Source: Candidatus Wolfebacteria bacterium GW2011_GWE2_44_13
Lineage (GTDB): Bacteria > Patescibacteriota > Minisyncoccia > UBA6257 > UBA9933
DNA: 33,877 nt
Assembly: GCA_001000675.1 (NCBI GenBank)
Contig: LCHW01000002.1
Span: 133,310-167,186, forward strand
Direction of reading: 5' to 3'
A program made the translations under genes and the position numbers. Shown here piece after piece: positions 15,715-25,228 of this stretch. How positions within the stretch are numbered: position 1 is the first letter of the stretch; every line of letters starts with the position of its first letter. Under the pieces are notes generated by a model that searched no databases, was not told the origin of the DNA, and was given only the letters and a program-made list of their open reading frames with translations.

Positions 15715-17028
15715 ATGGCAGAAAAAGAGACTGCTCAAAAAAGCGAAAAGAAAGTGAGGGGGAAAAAGATGGCATACCAGTCGGTAAAGGGAATGCACGA
15801 TACCTTACCGGAAGATCAGCCACTATGGGAAAAAGTGCGATTGGCTACGCGTCATATTGGGGAATTTTATAATTTTTTGCGCATCGATACGCCAATATTA
15901 GAAAGCGCCGATATATTTGAGCGCGGATTAGGGGAGGGAACGGACGTGGTAGAAAAGGAAATGTTTGTCGTAAAGACAAAGGGTGGTGATAAGCTCGTAT
16001 TGCGCCCCGAGTTTACTACTGCGATTATGCGTGCGTATTATCAGCACGGTCTAAGTCAATATGGGCAGCCGGTAAAGCTGTATTATGAAGGACCGGTGTT
16101 TCGCTACGAACAACCGCAGGCAGGACGATTTCGACAGTTTCATCAGATTGGATTTGAAATATTAGGCGCAGAAAGTGATCCCATTTACGATACACAAGCA
16201 ATTCTAGGCGCATATCGACTTATCGAAGAGTTGAAGCTCAAAGGCGTCACCGTGCATATTAATAGTATCGGATGCCATAAGTGCCGAGCTGCGTATATTA
16301 AAAAACTGGAAGCACACTATAAAAAGAATGCGCAGAAGACCTGCAAAGAGTGTAAGATACGCATAGCAAATAATCCGTTACGAGTGCTTGATTGTAAAGA
16401 TGAAAAATGTCAGTTAATAAAAGCTGACGCTCCGATTATTCTTGATTATCTTGATACCGAGTGCAAAACGCATTTCAAAAAAGTATTGGAATATCTCGAT
16501 GAGGTAAAAATTCCTTATCACATTGATTCATATTTGGTGCGTGGACTCGACTACTACAATAGAACGGTATTCGAATTCTTCGCAGAAGGTTTCGACTACG
16601 CTATAGGAGGAGGGGGGAGATACGATTATCTTTCAGAAACGTTGAAGCTTGGAAAGCTATCTGCAGTAGGAAGCGCGCTTGGCGTGGAGCGGGTGATAGA
16701 GGTATTAAAAGCAAGTGGAAGGCCGGTCGCCGCAAAAGGAGCCTCTAAAGTTTTTCTCGTCCATATGGGGGATGAGGCTAAAAAGCGGGGATTGTCTTTG
16801 ATCGAAGAATTCCGTAAAGCAGGGATGCGCGTGAATGAATCGTTTGGAAAAGATTCGCTAAAATCACAGCTACGGGTAGCAGACAAAGATCAGGCACACC
16901 TCGCGCTCATTCTTGGGCAAAAGGAGGTATTTGAGGAAAGTATAATAATTAGAGACATGGAAATCGGTACGCAAGAAAACGTACCACTTACAAGAATTGT
17001 CGAAGAAGTAAAGAAACGACTAAAATAA
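15715..17028 (+). CDS. hisS: Histidyl-tRNA synthetase
   Basis: VKGMHDTLPEDQPLW, VLRPEFTTAIMRAY, YYEGPVFRYEQPQAGRFRQFHQIGFE, VRGLDYYNRTVFEFF, GGGGRYDYL; GGAGG RBS before ATG at 15715. Confidence 0.96.
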   Translation: MAEKETAQKSEKKVRGKKMAYQSVKGMHDTLPEDQPLWEKVRLATRHIGEFYNFLRIDTPILESADIFERGLGEGTDVVEKEMFVVKTKGGDKLVLRPEFTTAIMRAYYQHGLSQYGQPVKLYYEGPVFRYEQPQAGRFRQFHQIGFEILGAESDPIYDTQAILGAYRLIEELKLKGVTVHINSIGCHKCRAAYIKKLEAHYKKNAQKTCKECKIRIANNPLRVLDCKDEKCQLIKADAPIILDYLDTECKTHFKKVLEYLDEVKIPYHIDSYLVRGLDYYNRTVFEFFAEGFDYAIGGGGRYDYLSETLKLGKLSAVGSALGVERVIEVLKASGRPVAAKGASKVFLVHMGDEAKKRGLSLIEEFRKAGMRVNESFGKDSLKSQLRVADKDQAHLALILGQKEVFEESIIIRDMEIGTQENVPLTRIVEEVKKRLK

Positions 17029-17120
17029 GGAAGTGAGTATAAGGTATAGGGTAGTGCGTATAAGAAAGGAAGATTATGTATCTAAATAATTATACCTAAT
17101 ACCGTATACTATATACTTCC
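17029..17120. repeat. Imperfect inverted repeat between hisS and HIT gene
   Basis: GGAAGTgaGTATAaGGTATaGGG... mirrored by ...aATACCgTATACtATATACTTCC. Confidence 0.55.
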
Positions 17121-17133
17121 TACCCCCCCCAAT

Positions 17134-17547
17134 ATGGACTGCCTATTTTGTAACATTGCAAATAAAGAACGTGAAGCGGAAATCGTGTATGAAGACGACC
17201 ATGTGGTTGGGATTCTCGACATATTTCCTCGTACAGCGGGGCATACGATGATTATTCCTAAAGTGCATGTAGAAACGATTTTAGACCTGCCTGAGGCAGA
17301 AATAGCCCCCGTATTCGCAGCAGTAAGGAAAATGACCGCTATTTTACAGGAGGCGTTATCTCCGGATGGCTTTACAATCGGTATCAACCATGGTAAAGTG
17401 GCTGGGCAAGCAATTGACCACCTGCACATCCATATTATGCCTCGCTGGCACAATGACGGTGGTGGATCGCTCCATAGCGTTGTCGGAAATCCTCCGAAGG
17501 AATCGCTACAGAGTATTAAGGAAAAGATCCTTAATGCCCAAAATTAA
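17134..17547 (+). CDS. HIT family hydrolase
   Basis: DCLFCNIANKEREAEIVYEDDHVVGILDIFPRTAGHTMIIPKVHVETILDL and triad HLHIHIMPR. Confidence 0.93.
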   Translation: MDCLFCNIANKEREAEIVYEDDHVVGILDIFPRTAGHTMIIPKVHVETILDLPEAEIAPVFAAVRKMTAILQEALSPDGFTIGINHGKVAGQAIDHLHIHIMPRWHNDGGGSLHSVVGNPPKESLQSIKEKILNAQN

Positions 17548-17573
17548 CGTAATCAATAAATTATTCAATCCAA

Positions 17574-17783
17574 ATGGAGTTAAAACGTCGAGAAGGTGAG
17601 TCGGTAAGTTCGTTCCTTTACCGCTTTTCAAAAAAGATGCAGCAAAGCGGTGTCTTGAAGGAAGCGAAAAAGCGACGATCTCGCGCACGCGCCGTCAATA
17701 AGAACAAGCGAAGAGTTGGAGCTATCTACCGCGACGAAAAGCGCGTTGAGATAGAAACCGCAAAGAAACTCGGAACATTCTAA
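17574..17783 (+). CDS. rpsU: 30S ribosomal protein S21
   Basis: MELKRREGESVSSFLYRFSKKMQQSGVLKEAKKRRSRARAVNKNKRR. Confidence 0.88.
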   Translation: MELKRREGESVSSFLYRFSKKMQQSGVLKEAKKRRSRARAVNKNKRRVGAIYRDEKRVEIETAKKLGTF

Positions 17784-17801
17784 TAAAAACGTAAGTTTTG
17801 T

Positions 17802-17833
17802 AAAATCGACGCTGCTATGGCGTCGATTTTATT
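17802..17833 (+). terminator. Terminator after rpsU
   Basis: AAAATCGACGctgctatggCGTCGATTTTATTT. Confidence 0.75.
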
Positions 17834-17882
17834 TACTGGTATAATGAAAACATCTAATTAATACGCCTAAGGCGATGAATCT

Positions 17883-18344
17883 ATGACAATAAAAGAACAA
17901 CTCAACGAAAAAATAAAGGAATCAATGAAAGCGGGGACATCAGAGCGCACAGGAGTATTGCGCATGATCATGACTGCAATTAAAAACAGGGAGATTGAAA
18001 ACCGCGGAAAAGGAATCGAAGGCGAAATTTCGGAAGAAGATGTAATCGATATCTTCATGAAGGAAGTGAAGCGACGTAATGAATCTGCAGAAATGTATGT
18101 CACAAACGGACGACAGGAGTTGGCAGATGCTGAACTTTCAGAAATAGTAATTATCAAAGAATTTTTACCGGAGGAGCTTTCCGCAGAAGAGCTTGAAGCA
18201 ATTATCGTAGCGGCAATCGCAAAAACCGAAGCAAAGGAAATGAAAGATATGGGAAAGGTTATGGCCGAAATCAACCCACAGATTAAAGGCCGCGCAGATT
18301 CTCGCACAGTAAGTGAAGTGATTAAGCAGAAGATGGGATTGTAA
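17883..18344 (+). CDS. GatB/YqeY domain protein
   Basis: MTIKEQLNEKIKESMKAGTSERTGVLRMIMTAIKNREIE...EFLPEELSAEELEAIIVAAI...MGKVMAEINPQIKGRADSRTVSEVIKQKM. Confidence 0.92.
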   Translation: MTIKEQLNEKIKESMKAGTSERTGVLRMIMTAIKNREIENRGKGIEGEISEEDVIDIFMKEVKRRNESAEMYVTNGRQELADAELSEIVIIKEFLPEELSAEELEAIIVAAIAKTEAKEMKDMGKVMAEINPQIKGRADSRTVSEVIKQKMGL

Positions 18345-18357
18345 TTTTGAATCCACT

Positions 18358-19290
18358 ATGGAATCACGAGAACGGGGCCATCAAAATTTTGAGCACGTAG
18401 ATTATGCAGCGCATGTTGAACGCGTATTGCGTTCGGCTTCACAAGTGCGTCCCGACGAAAACGACTTCGGGGAGTTATATAATGAAACGATAATCAGCCG
18501 TGATCTTGAAGTAGTTAAGATACTTGAAGGAAAATTTGACGAAAACATTGATCACCTCACCCCGAGCGAAATAAAACGAGTGAAGGAGGGGAGAAAGAGG
18601 AGTGAAGCACTTGAAGTTATTATAGTTGAGGGCGCAGAACTGCATAACTGGTTCGGTCCAAATGTATTTGCGTCTCGCACAGGGAAATACGATGACTACA
18701 GTGGAATCGACGAGGTGCTTGAGATAGTGCAAGAGGAAGGAGAGCAGGCACATAGCGTAGCACTTGCAATCGACGCTTCCATGCGTCCTGATTTTTCATC
18801 AATACAACGAAAAATAAAGCGGAACGTTGAAAAAGTGCTTGGGCCAAAAAAGCCTCGAGTAAAATATTTTCAGTCGGCGGTAGATGGATCAAAGAAAAGT
18901 CTCACTATGGTATTACCAGTTGTTGTGGGCGTTGAAGGGAAAAATGCAGAAGAATTGATCAATCTCTTTGGCGAGGTAATACAATTGCGAGAAATTAAAG
19001 ACAAGACTGAGCAGATAAAGAAGAAGTTAAAAGAAAGGCTCGAAATCATTGCGAATCATCCAGCACAAGTGGTATTTCTGCAAGAAATAATGGATCAGCT
19101 TGATGGTTATATAAGAGTTTTTGCAAAACGAACCGATAAGGATAGCGTCGAATACGGTAAGCGAGCAAAAGAGTTGGCTAGCGTAATAAGCGATATTATT
19201 GATACAAAAGCAGTGATCGATATCGGAAAATATGAAGATGATGGCGTATATCTCACCATCGAGGAAGTAGCCGGAACAATGGGGCAATAA
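18358..19290 (+). CDS. Conserved hypothetical protein, possible nuclease-fold
   Basis: Long ORF behind YqeY; motif region YDDYSGIDEVLEIVQEEGEQAHSVALAIDASMRPDFSSIQRKIKRNVEKV; terminator downstream. Confidence 0.7.
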   Translation: MESRERGHQNFEHVDYAAHVERVLRSASQVRPDENDFGELYNETIISRDLEVVKILEGKFDENIDHLTPSEIKRVKEGRKRSEALEVIIVEGAELHNWFGPNVFASRTGKYDDYSGIDEVLEIVQEEGEQAHSVALAIDASMRPDFSSIQRKIKRNVEKVLGPKKPRVKYFQSAVDGSKKSLTMVLPVVVGVEGKNAEELINLFGEVIQLREIKDKTEQIKKKLKERLEIIANHPAQVVFLQEIMDQLDGYIRVFAKRTDKDSVEYGKRAKELASVISDIIDTKAVIDIGKYEDDGVYLTIEEVAGTMGQ

Positions 19291-19291
19291 G

Positions 19292-19319
19292 AAAAGGAGC
19301 GCGCAAAGCGCCCCTTTTC
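19292..19319 (+). terminator. Terminator
   Basis: AAAAGGaGCGCgcaaaGCGCcCCTTTT. Confidence 0.75.
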
Positions 19320-19354
19320 TTTACACATTACAAAAATCTGCTACAGTAGAGATT

Positions 19355-20359
19355 ATGAAACTATCTATGGGCATTGTGGGGTTGCCAAACGTAGGCAAAT
19401 CAACCCTCTTTAAATTATTGACTGATTTAAATATAACGATTGCGAACTATCCATTCGCAACCATCGACCCAAACGTAGGCGTCGTACCAGTACCCGATGA
19501 GCGCTTGCAACAGCTATCCAACTTAACCGGATCTAAAAAGCTTATTCCTGCGGTAGTCGAGTTTTATGATATCGCTGGATTAGTAAAAGGGGCATCCGCG
19601 GGAGAAGGGTTGGGAAACCAATTTCTAACCCATATTCGAGAAACGAACGCAATTGTAGAAGTATTGCGTTGTTTTCCATCGACCGAGATTATCCACGTTG
19701 AGCAGGGAGTTGATCCGATTCGTGATATGGACATCATTAATACGGAGCTCATCTTAAAAGATCTAGATACGGTAGATAAGCGTATTAATAGACTAGAGAG
19801 TGAAGCGCGGTCTGATAAAAGTAAAGTCGATGATTTGGCGATTGTGAAAAAGCTTCGCATAGTGCTAGACGAGGGCAAGTTGGCAAACAGCTTGGACGAA
19901 AAAACACTCGCCGAGCCAGCGGTAAAGGAAATGACATTGTTGACCGCAAAGAAGATGATTTATTTGCTCAACGGAGCGCCTGAACACGTAAGCGAAGAGT
20001 TGAAAACAAAAATAAAAGAATCGGGAGCTGATTATGTTATCTACGATTTGCACGATACGCTTGATGTAAACGATTTAATTACAAAAGCCTACGAAATACT
20101 TGGCTTGATCAGTTACTTCACTACCGGAGAAGAAGAAACACGCGCATGGACAACCCGCAAGGGAGCGAAAGCACCAGAAGCGGCAGGAGAAATTCATAGC
20201 GATTTTGAAAAGAAATTCATTCGAGCTGAAGTAATTGAAACAGGAAAGTTGCTTGAAGCAGGGGGATGGAAAGAAGCAAAACAAAAAGGATGGATTCGCA
20301 CCGAGGGCAAGGATTACGTTGTTGTTGATGGGGATGTAATGGTTATCTTGCATTCGTAA
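19355..20359 (+). CDS. ychF: Redox-regulated/ribosome-binding GTPase YchF (OLA1 family)
   Basis: GIVGLPNVGKSTLFKLLT, ANYPFATIDPNVGVVPVPDERL, FYDIAGLVKGASAGEGLGNQFL, C-terminal TGEEETRAWTTRKGAKAPEAAGEIHSDFEKKFIRAEV. Confidence 0.96.
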   Translation: MKLSMGIVGLPNVGKSTLFKLLTDLNITIANYPFATIDPNVGVVPVPDERLQQLSNLTGSKKLIPAVVEFYDIAGLVKGASAGEGLGNQFLTHIRETNAIVEVLRCFPSTEIIHVEQGVDPIRDMDIINTELILKDLDTVDKRINRLESEARSDKSKVDDLAIVKKLRIVLDEGKLANSLDEKTLAEPAVKEMTLLTAKKMIYLLNGAPEHVSEELKTKIKESGADYVIYDLHDTLDVNDLITKAYEILGLISYFTTGEEETRAWTTRKGAKAPEAAGEIHSDFEKKFIRAEVIETGKLLEAGGWKEAKQKGWIRTEGKDYVVVDGDVMVILHS

Positions 20360-20361
20360 TA

Positions 20362-20392
20362 ATAAAAAATACCGCATATGCGGTATTTTTTA
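20362..20392 (+). terminator. Terminator after ychF
   Basis: AAAAAATACCGCatatGCGGTATTTTTT. Confidence 0.85.
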
Positions 20393-20410
20393 TGGTACAA
20401 TAAATGCATT

Positions 20411-22297
20411 ATGGAACAGTTTGTAAAAAAGAAAAACCTTGCTTTGAGCTTGCCAAGAGGATTTACGCTTGTCGAACTTCTTATAGTTATGGGAATCTTA
20501 ACAATTTTAGCAACGACAAGTGTAGTTGTGTTTAATCCGCTTGAATATAATCGACAATCGCGAGACACGAAACGCATCGGAGATCTGGAAGCAATCCAAG
20601 GGGCAATAGAAACGGCAAGAATTAGCAGCCCGAATATTTCATTAGGTACGTCAACGAACACAGTCTATGTTTCTTTACCAGATGCGACGCTTGTTGGGAA
20701 TGCGACATCTACGTGTGGAGGAGTCGCGGGTATGCCGGCGCTTCCGTCTGGGTGGCAGTATCAGTGTGTTTCCACTGCAAATGTTACAAAGATCAATGGA
20801 ACTGGTTGGCTCCCTATTAACTTCGATTCACTTCCTGTAAAATCTCCGTTAACAAAACTCCCTATGGATCCGAAGAACGAAACGGCGGATCGTTATTTTT
20901 ATACCTATATTCCGCAAGGGGGATTAACCGCAAAGTTGGAATCGCAAAAAAATATTGACAGTATCGGCGCAAAAGACGGAGGAATTGATAATATGTTGTA
21001 TGAAATAGGAAAAGCTCCAAATCCGATTGCGCTTGCAATGCCGCCAACGATGGTAACAAATGCAGCGACTTTAATGACACAAACCACGACAAGATTAAAT
21101 GGAACAGTAAATCCAAATGGCAGCGCAACAAACGCATGGTTCCGTTATGCAACAACGAATCCAGGAAGTTGTAATAATACATTCGGAACATCGACAATAG
21201 CACAAGCGAAAGGAAGCGGATCTGCTGCAAGTGCCTACACACAGGATATCACAGGGTTGTCTGCAAATACGACTTACTACTATTGTGGTATTGGTCAAAA
21301 TGGAGGAGGGCTAGGATATGGAGTCGTGCAGTCGTTTACAACAAATCGTTGGGCACGATTGCTCCCCGGGGGGAGTATTCCAGCAGCCCGATCTTCGCAC
21401 ACAGCCGTTTGGGACACGAACCAAGATGTATTGAGAGTGTTTGGCGGGTATACGTCTACCGGTTATATTGCGAATGATATGCAGGTGTACAGCCCGACGA
21501 CCAATGCATGGTCGGCGACCACAACTCCACTATCGGGTCGTTACGGACATGCCGCTGCATGGGATCCGACTGGTAGTCGAATGTTCATATTTGGTGGATA
21601 TGCCAGCGAGGGGAGTTTAACTTACAAAAACGACCTATGGCGATATACGGGAGGCGTATGGACGCAGCTATTGCCATCTGGAACAGCGCCATACGTAAGA
21701 ACGAACCACTCGGCGGTATGGGATGATGCCCAAGATAAACTGTATATTTATGGAGGTTCCTCAACAACAACGCAGTACCTAGGAGATCTTTGGACATACA
21801 ATGCAGGTCCAAACAGCTGGACAAAGTTAGTACCATCGGGAACGCCTCCGTGTGCACGAAACAATCACGACGCGGTATGGGACCCAGTACGAAGTCGCTT
21901 GTATATTTTTGGAGGGAGCGGAGAAACTCCGTGTACGGGATATATGAACGACCTATGGGCATATGACGTAGCAACTAATGCATGGATTAATCTTGGGCCA
22001 ACAGGCACGAAACCGGCGGGGCGTGTGGGGGCGAAAAGTGCTTGGAATGCATCGAGAGACGCCGCATATTTTTACGGAGGGATGCTTTCTGGAATTTCAT
22101 ACAACGCAGAGGTTTGGCAATATGCACCGGCGACAAACGCGTGGACGCAAATAACGACGACGGGTATGTTCCCTATGCTACCAGGGGGAACGTATCAGTC
22201 TGGGTTGGGTTGGAGGGATTTGATTGACGGGTTCTACATATTTGGTGGATATGCGGGGTCGTATTATAATCAGACTTGGATGTGGAAGGCTCAATAA
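20411..22297 (+). CDS. Type IV pilin-like protein with FN3-like region and C-terminal Kelch beta-propeller
   Basis: LPRGFTLVELLIVMGILTILATTSVVVFN prepilin motif; ATLMTQTTTRLNGTVNPNGSATNAWFRY...TGLSANTTYYYCGIGQN FN3-like; about six repeats with HxAVWDxxxDxLxxFGG...NDLWxY...NAW. Confidence 0.88.
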   Translation: MEQFVKKKNLALSLPRGFTLVELLIVMGILTILATTSVVVFNPLEYNRQSRDTKRIGDLEAIQGAIETARISSPNISLGTSTNTVYVSLPDATLVGNATSTCGGVAGMPALPSGWQYQCVSTANVTKINGTGWLPINFDSLPVKSPLTKLPMDPKNETADRYFYTYIPQGGLTAKLESQKNIDSIGAKDGGIDNMLYEIGKAPNPIALAMPPTMVTNAATLMTQTTTRLNGTVNPNGSATNAWFRYATTNPGSCNNTFGTSTIAQAKGSGSAASAYTQDITGLSANTTYYYCGIGQNGGGLGYGVVQSFTTNRWARLLPGGSIPAARSSHTAVWDTNQDVLRVFGGYTSTGYIANDMQVYSPTTNAWSATTTPLSGRYGHAAAWDPTGSRMFIFGGYASEGSLTYKNDLWRYTGGVWTQLLPSGTAPYVRTNHSAVWDDAQDKLYIYGGSSTTTQYLGDLWTYNAGPNSWTKLVPSGTPPCARNNHDAVWDPVRSRLYIFGGSGETPCTGYMNDLWAYDVATNAWINLGPTGTKPAGRVGAKSAWNASRDAAYFYGGMLSGISYNAEVWQYAPATNAWTQITTTGMFPMLPGGTYQSGLGWRDLIDGFYIFGGYAGSYYNQTWMWKAQ

Positions 22298-22307
22298 GAT
22301 AAAGACA

Positions 22308-22332
22308 GAAAGAGGCGCGTTGTGCCTCTTTC
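22308..22332 (+). terminator. Hairpin between the pilin-Kelch gene and aldolase
   Basis: GAAAGAGGCgcgttgtGCCTCTTTC, weak U-tract. Confidence 0.5.
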
Positions 22333-22348
22333 TGGTATACTATACATC

Positions 22349-23218
22349 ATGAAAACATTGCGTGAATACATAGAAGATGCAAAAGAGCGAAAGGTGGCGA
22401 TTGGCCACTTTAATATTTCCGACATTGCGGGGTTGAAGGGTATTTTTGAGGCGGCAAAGGAGTTGGATCTTCCCGTCATCATCGGACTCTCCGAAGGGGA
22501 GCGCGAAGCAGTGGGCACCAAAAATGCAGCCGACTTGGTTAAGAACTTGCGCGAACAATACGATTATCCGATTTTTTTAAATGCCGACCACACGCATTCA
22601 TTTGAAAAAATACAGGAAGCGGTCTTAGCAGGATTCGACGCAGTATTGTTTGATGCAGGTAAGCTTTCGTTGGAAGAAAATATTGAGAAAACAAAAGAAG
22701 TAGTCGCATGGGTAAGGAAAACGCGCCCAGAGGTGCTCATAGAGGCAGAGCTTGGGTACATTGGGAGCAGCTCTACAATCATGAGCGAAGTTCCTGAGGG
22801 AGCAGCGGTAAACAAAGAAGATTTGACGAGCCCTGAAATAGCAGCGCGATTCGTAAAAGAAACAGGGGTTGATTTACTTGCACCGGCTGTAGGAAATTTA
22901 CACGGTATGTTCAAGAATGCACCAAATCCAGATCTCGACATTGAACGCATTGCGTTGTTGCGAGATGCAACTGGAGTTCCAATGGTATTACACGGTGGCT
23001 CGGGCATTAAGGACGTAGATTTTACGGCCGCGATACAAAACGGTATTGCAATTGTGCATATTAATACGGAGATTCGGTTGGCATGGCGTAAAGGTATGGA
23101 AAAAGCACTCGTAGAAAAGCCGGACGAGGTGACGCCATATAAGCTACTGCTCGATTCCGTGAGTGAAGTGAGGGAAGTAGTGAAGGAGCGCCTCGCATTA
23201 TTCAATAATATGATATAA
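22349..23218 (+). CDS. Class II fructose-bisphosphate aldolase family protein
   Basis: AIGHFNISDIAGLKGIFEAAKEL, FLNADHTHSFEKIQEAVLAGFDAVLFDAG, EAELGYIG, VLHGGSGIKD. Confidence 0.88.
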   Translation: MKTLREYIEDAKERKVAIGHFNISDIAGLKGIFEAAKELDLPVIIGLSEGEREAVGTKNAADLVKNLREQYDYPIFLNADHTHSFEKIQEAVLAGFDAVLFDAGKLSLEENIEKTKEVVAWVRKTRPEVLIEAELGYIGSSSTIMSEVPEGAAVNKEDLTSPEIAARFVKETGVDLLAPAVGNLHGMFKNAPNPDLDIERIALLRDATGVPMVLHGGSGIKDVDFTAAIQNGIAIVHINTEIRLAWRKGMEKALVEKPDEVTPYKLLLDSVSEVREVVKERLALFNNMI

Positions 23219-23225
23219 TAAAAGC

Positions 23226-23618
23226 ATGAGTACCGTACCAAGGATTCTAATGGTTGATGATGATGTTGACTTAGCATCGATTATTTCGATGAAATTGCAG
23301 ACAGAAGGGTTTGATATTAAAACAGTCAGTAATCCTGACGTGGCGTTAGAGACTGTAAAGGAATTTAAGCCCGATTTAATATTACTCGACATCAACATGC
23401 CAGAAATGAATGGTACGGAATATTTGATCGAATTGCGTGATCTTCCAGACACAAAGAAAGTGAAAGTCATTTTCTTTACAAGCATGAGTAACCCATGGCC
23501 GATATTTAAAAATCGTGACGCCGTTGCAAAAGATTTAGGGGCGATAGATTTTATGGAAAAGGGGACTGACCTTGACCTAGTCGTTAAAAAAATACGAGAA
23601 ACGTTGATGAGTGAATAA
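23226..23618 (+). CDS. Single-domain response regulator (CheY-like receiver)
   Basis: ILMVDDDVDLASIISMKLQTEGFDIKTVSNPDVALETVKEFKPDLILLDINMPEMNGTEYL; no output domain. Confidence 0.92.
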   Translation: MSTVPRILMVDDDVDLASIISMKLQTEGFDIKTVSNPDVALETVKEFKPDLILLDINMPEMNGTEYLIELRDLPDTKKVKVIFFTSMSNPWPIFKNRDAVAKDLGAIDFMEKGTDLDLVVKKIRETLMSE

Positions 23619-23628
23619 GGAGTATATT

Positions 23629-23656
23629 ACGGAGGGCGCATATGCGCCCTCCGTTT
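23629..23656 (+). terminator. Long perfect palindrome/terminator between receiver gene and adenylate-forming enzyme operon
   Basis: ACGGAGGGCGCATATGCGCCCTCCGTTTT. Confidence 0.75.
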
Positions 23657-23692
23657 TGTATAAAGTCTATAATCGTCTATAATGGGGGCAAT

Positions 23693-25228
23693 ATGACAGC
23701 GAAAAAAGACTATTCGGCAGAGCAGATAATAAAATTCTTTTCTGAAAAAGACAGTAAGTGGTGGGAAAAGGAAGGGCAAGCGCGCGCACTCGCGCTATTT
23801 CACGATGCTGCGGTTCGTGTTCCGGCATACAAAGATTTTCTTAAGAAGAACAAGATTAATCACACGAAGATAACAACGTGGGAAGATTTTCAATCGGTTC
23901 CACTAACAAGTAAAAAGGATTACTTAAAAAAATATCCGTTGGAACAGCTTTGCTGGGATGGAAATTTGAATAAACCACTTGTGTTTACGGCTACTTCCGG
24001 TTCTACGGGAGAGCCGTTTTATTTTCCTCGGACGGAAGGAGTAGATAAAAATGCCGCAATTATTCACGAGTTTTTTTTACTTAACAATACTTATAATACT
24101 AAAAAACCGACGCTAGTCATTGTTGCTTTTGGGATGGGTATTTGGATTGGAGGGTTAATAACGTATAAAGCGTTTGAAATCGCCGCACAACGTGCAGGGT
24201 ACCCAGTTTCAATAATCACTCCGGGGCTAAATAAAAAAGAAGTGCTCAATGCGCTTGAAAAGATTGCTCCAAACTATGGGCAAGTAATTTTGGCGGGATA
24301 TCCACCGATGGTAAAAGACATTATTGATGAAGGGATTGCGCAGGGGATTGATTTTAAAAAGCTGAATATGCGACTCGTGACTGCGGCGGAAGCATATACG
24401 GAAAACTTCAGGGACTATCTTATAGAAAAAACAGGCATTAAAAATTTGTTCCATGATGTTATGAGTATTTATGGTTCAGCAGACATCGGCGCAATGGCAT
24501 TTGAAACGCCAACAGCTATTCTTATGCGAAGATTAGCCATGAGGAAAAGAGAGCTTTTTGAGAATATTTTTTCAGAAATTAAAAAAACGCCAACATTAGT
24601 GCAATATAATCCATTGCAGATACTGTTCGAGGCTCCAAAAGGAGAAGTAGTCCTTACGGGAGATAGTGCTATTCCATTAATCCGATACGCCATTGGAGAT
24701 AATGGAGGTGTGGCAGGATACGATGCATTAGTAGGGCGCGTGGAGAAGGAGGGTATTGATTGGGGGAAAGAGGTGAAAAAAGCAAAAATAGGTTCAACAC
24801 AAAAACTTCCGTTTGTGTATGTGTATGAGCGAAATGATTTTTCGACCACCTTGTATGGCTTACAAATTTATCCGGAAACAATCAGAGAGGCGTTACTAAA
24901 AGATTGCCTTAATAATCATGTGACGGGGAAGTTTTCCATGGCGACTTCATTTGATGGCGAGCAAAATCAATATTTAGAAATAAATATTGAGCTCAAGAAG
25001 GGAATTACAGTAGACAAAAATGGAGCGGTTGTATGTAAAGAAGGAGAAGAGGATTTAATGCAAACAGTAACAAAAGAAATAACAGAATTTTTAAAAGCAA
25101 AGAATGCTGAGTTCAATGAGCTTTCAAAAAATCTAAAAGAACGGGCAACGCCGAAGATCGTGCTGTGGCCGGCGGAACACCCAACACATTTTAAGCCAGG
25201 AACAAAACAAAAATGGATACAAAAATAA
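23693..25228 (+). CDS. PaaK/phenylacetate-CoA ligase-like adenylate-forming enzyme
   Basis: FTATSGSTGEPFYFPR (P-loop-like), MSIYGSADIGAMA, GEVVLTGDSAIPLIRYAIGDNGGV. Confidence 0.82.
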   Translation: MTAKKDYSAEQIIKFFSEKDSKWWEKEGQARALALFHDAAVRVPAYKDFLKKNKINHTKITTWEDFQSVPLTSKKDYLKKYPLEQLCWDGNLNKPLVFTATSGSTGEPFYFPRTEGVDKNAAIIHEFFLLNNTYNTKKPTLVIVAFGMGIWIGGLITYKAFEIAAQRAGYPVSIITPGLNKKEVLNALEKIAPNYGQVILAGYPPMVKDIIDEGIAQGIDFKKLNMRLVTAAEAYTENFRDYLIEKTGIKNLFHDVMSIYGSADIGAMAFETPTAILMRRLAMRKRELFENIFSEIKKTPTLVQYNPLQILFEAPKGEVVLTGDSAIPLIRYAIGDNGGVAGYDALVGRVEKEGIDWGKEVKKAKIGSTQKLPFVYVYERNDFSTTLYGLQIYPETIREALLKDCLNNHVTGKFSMATSFDGEQNQYLEINIELKKGITVDKNGAVVCKEGEEDLMQTVTKEITEFLKAKNAEFNELSKNLKERATPKIVLWPAEHPTHFKPGTKQKWIQK

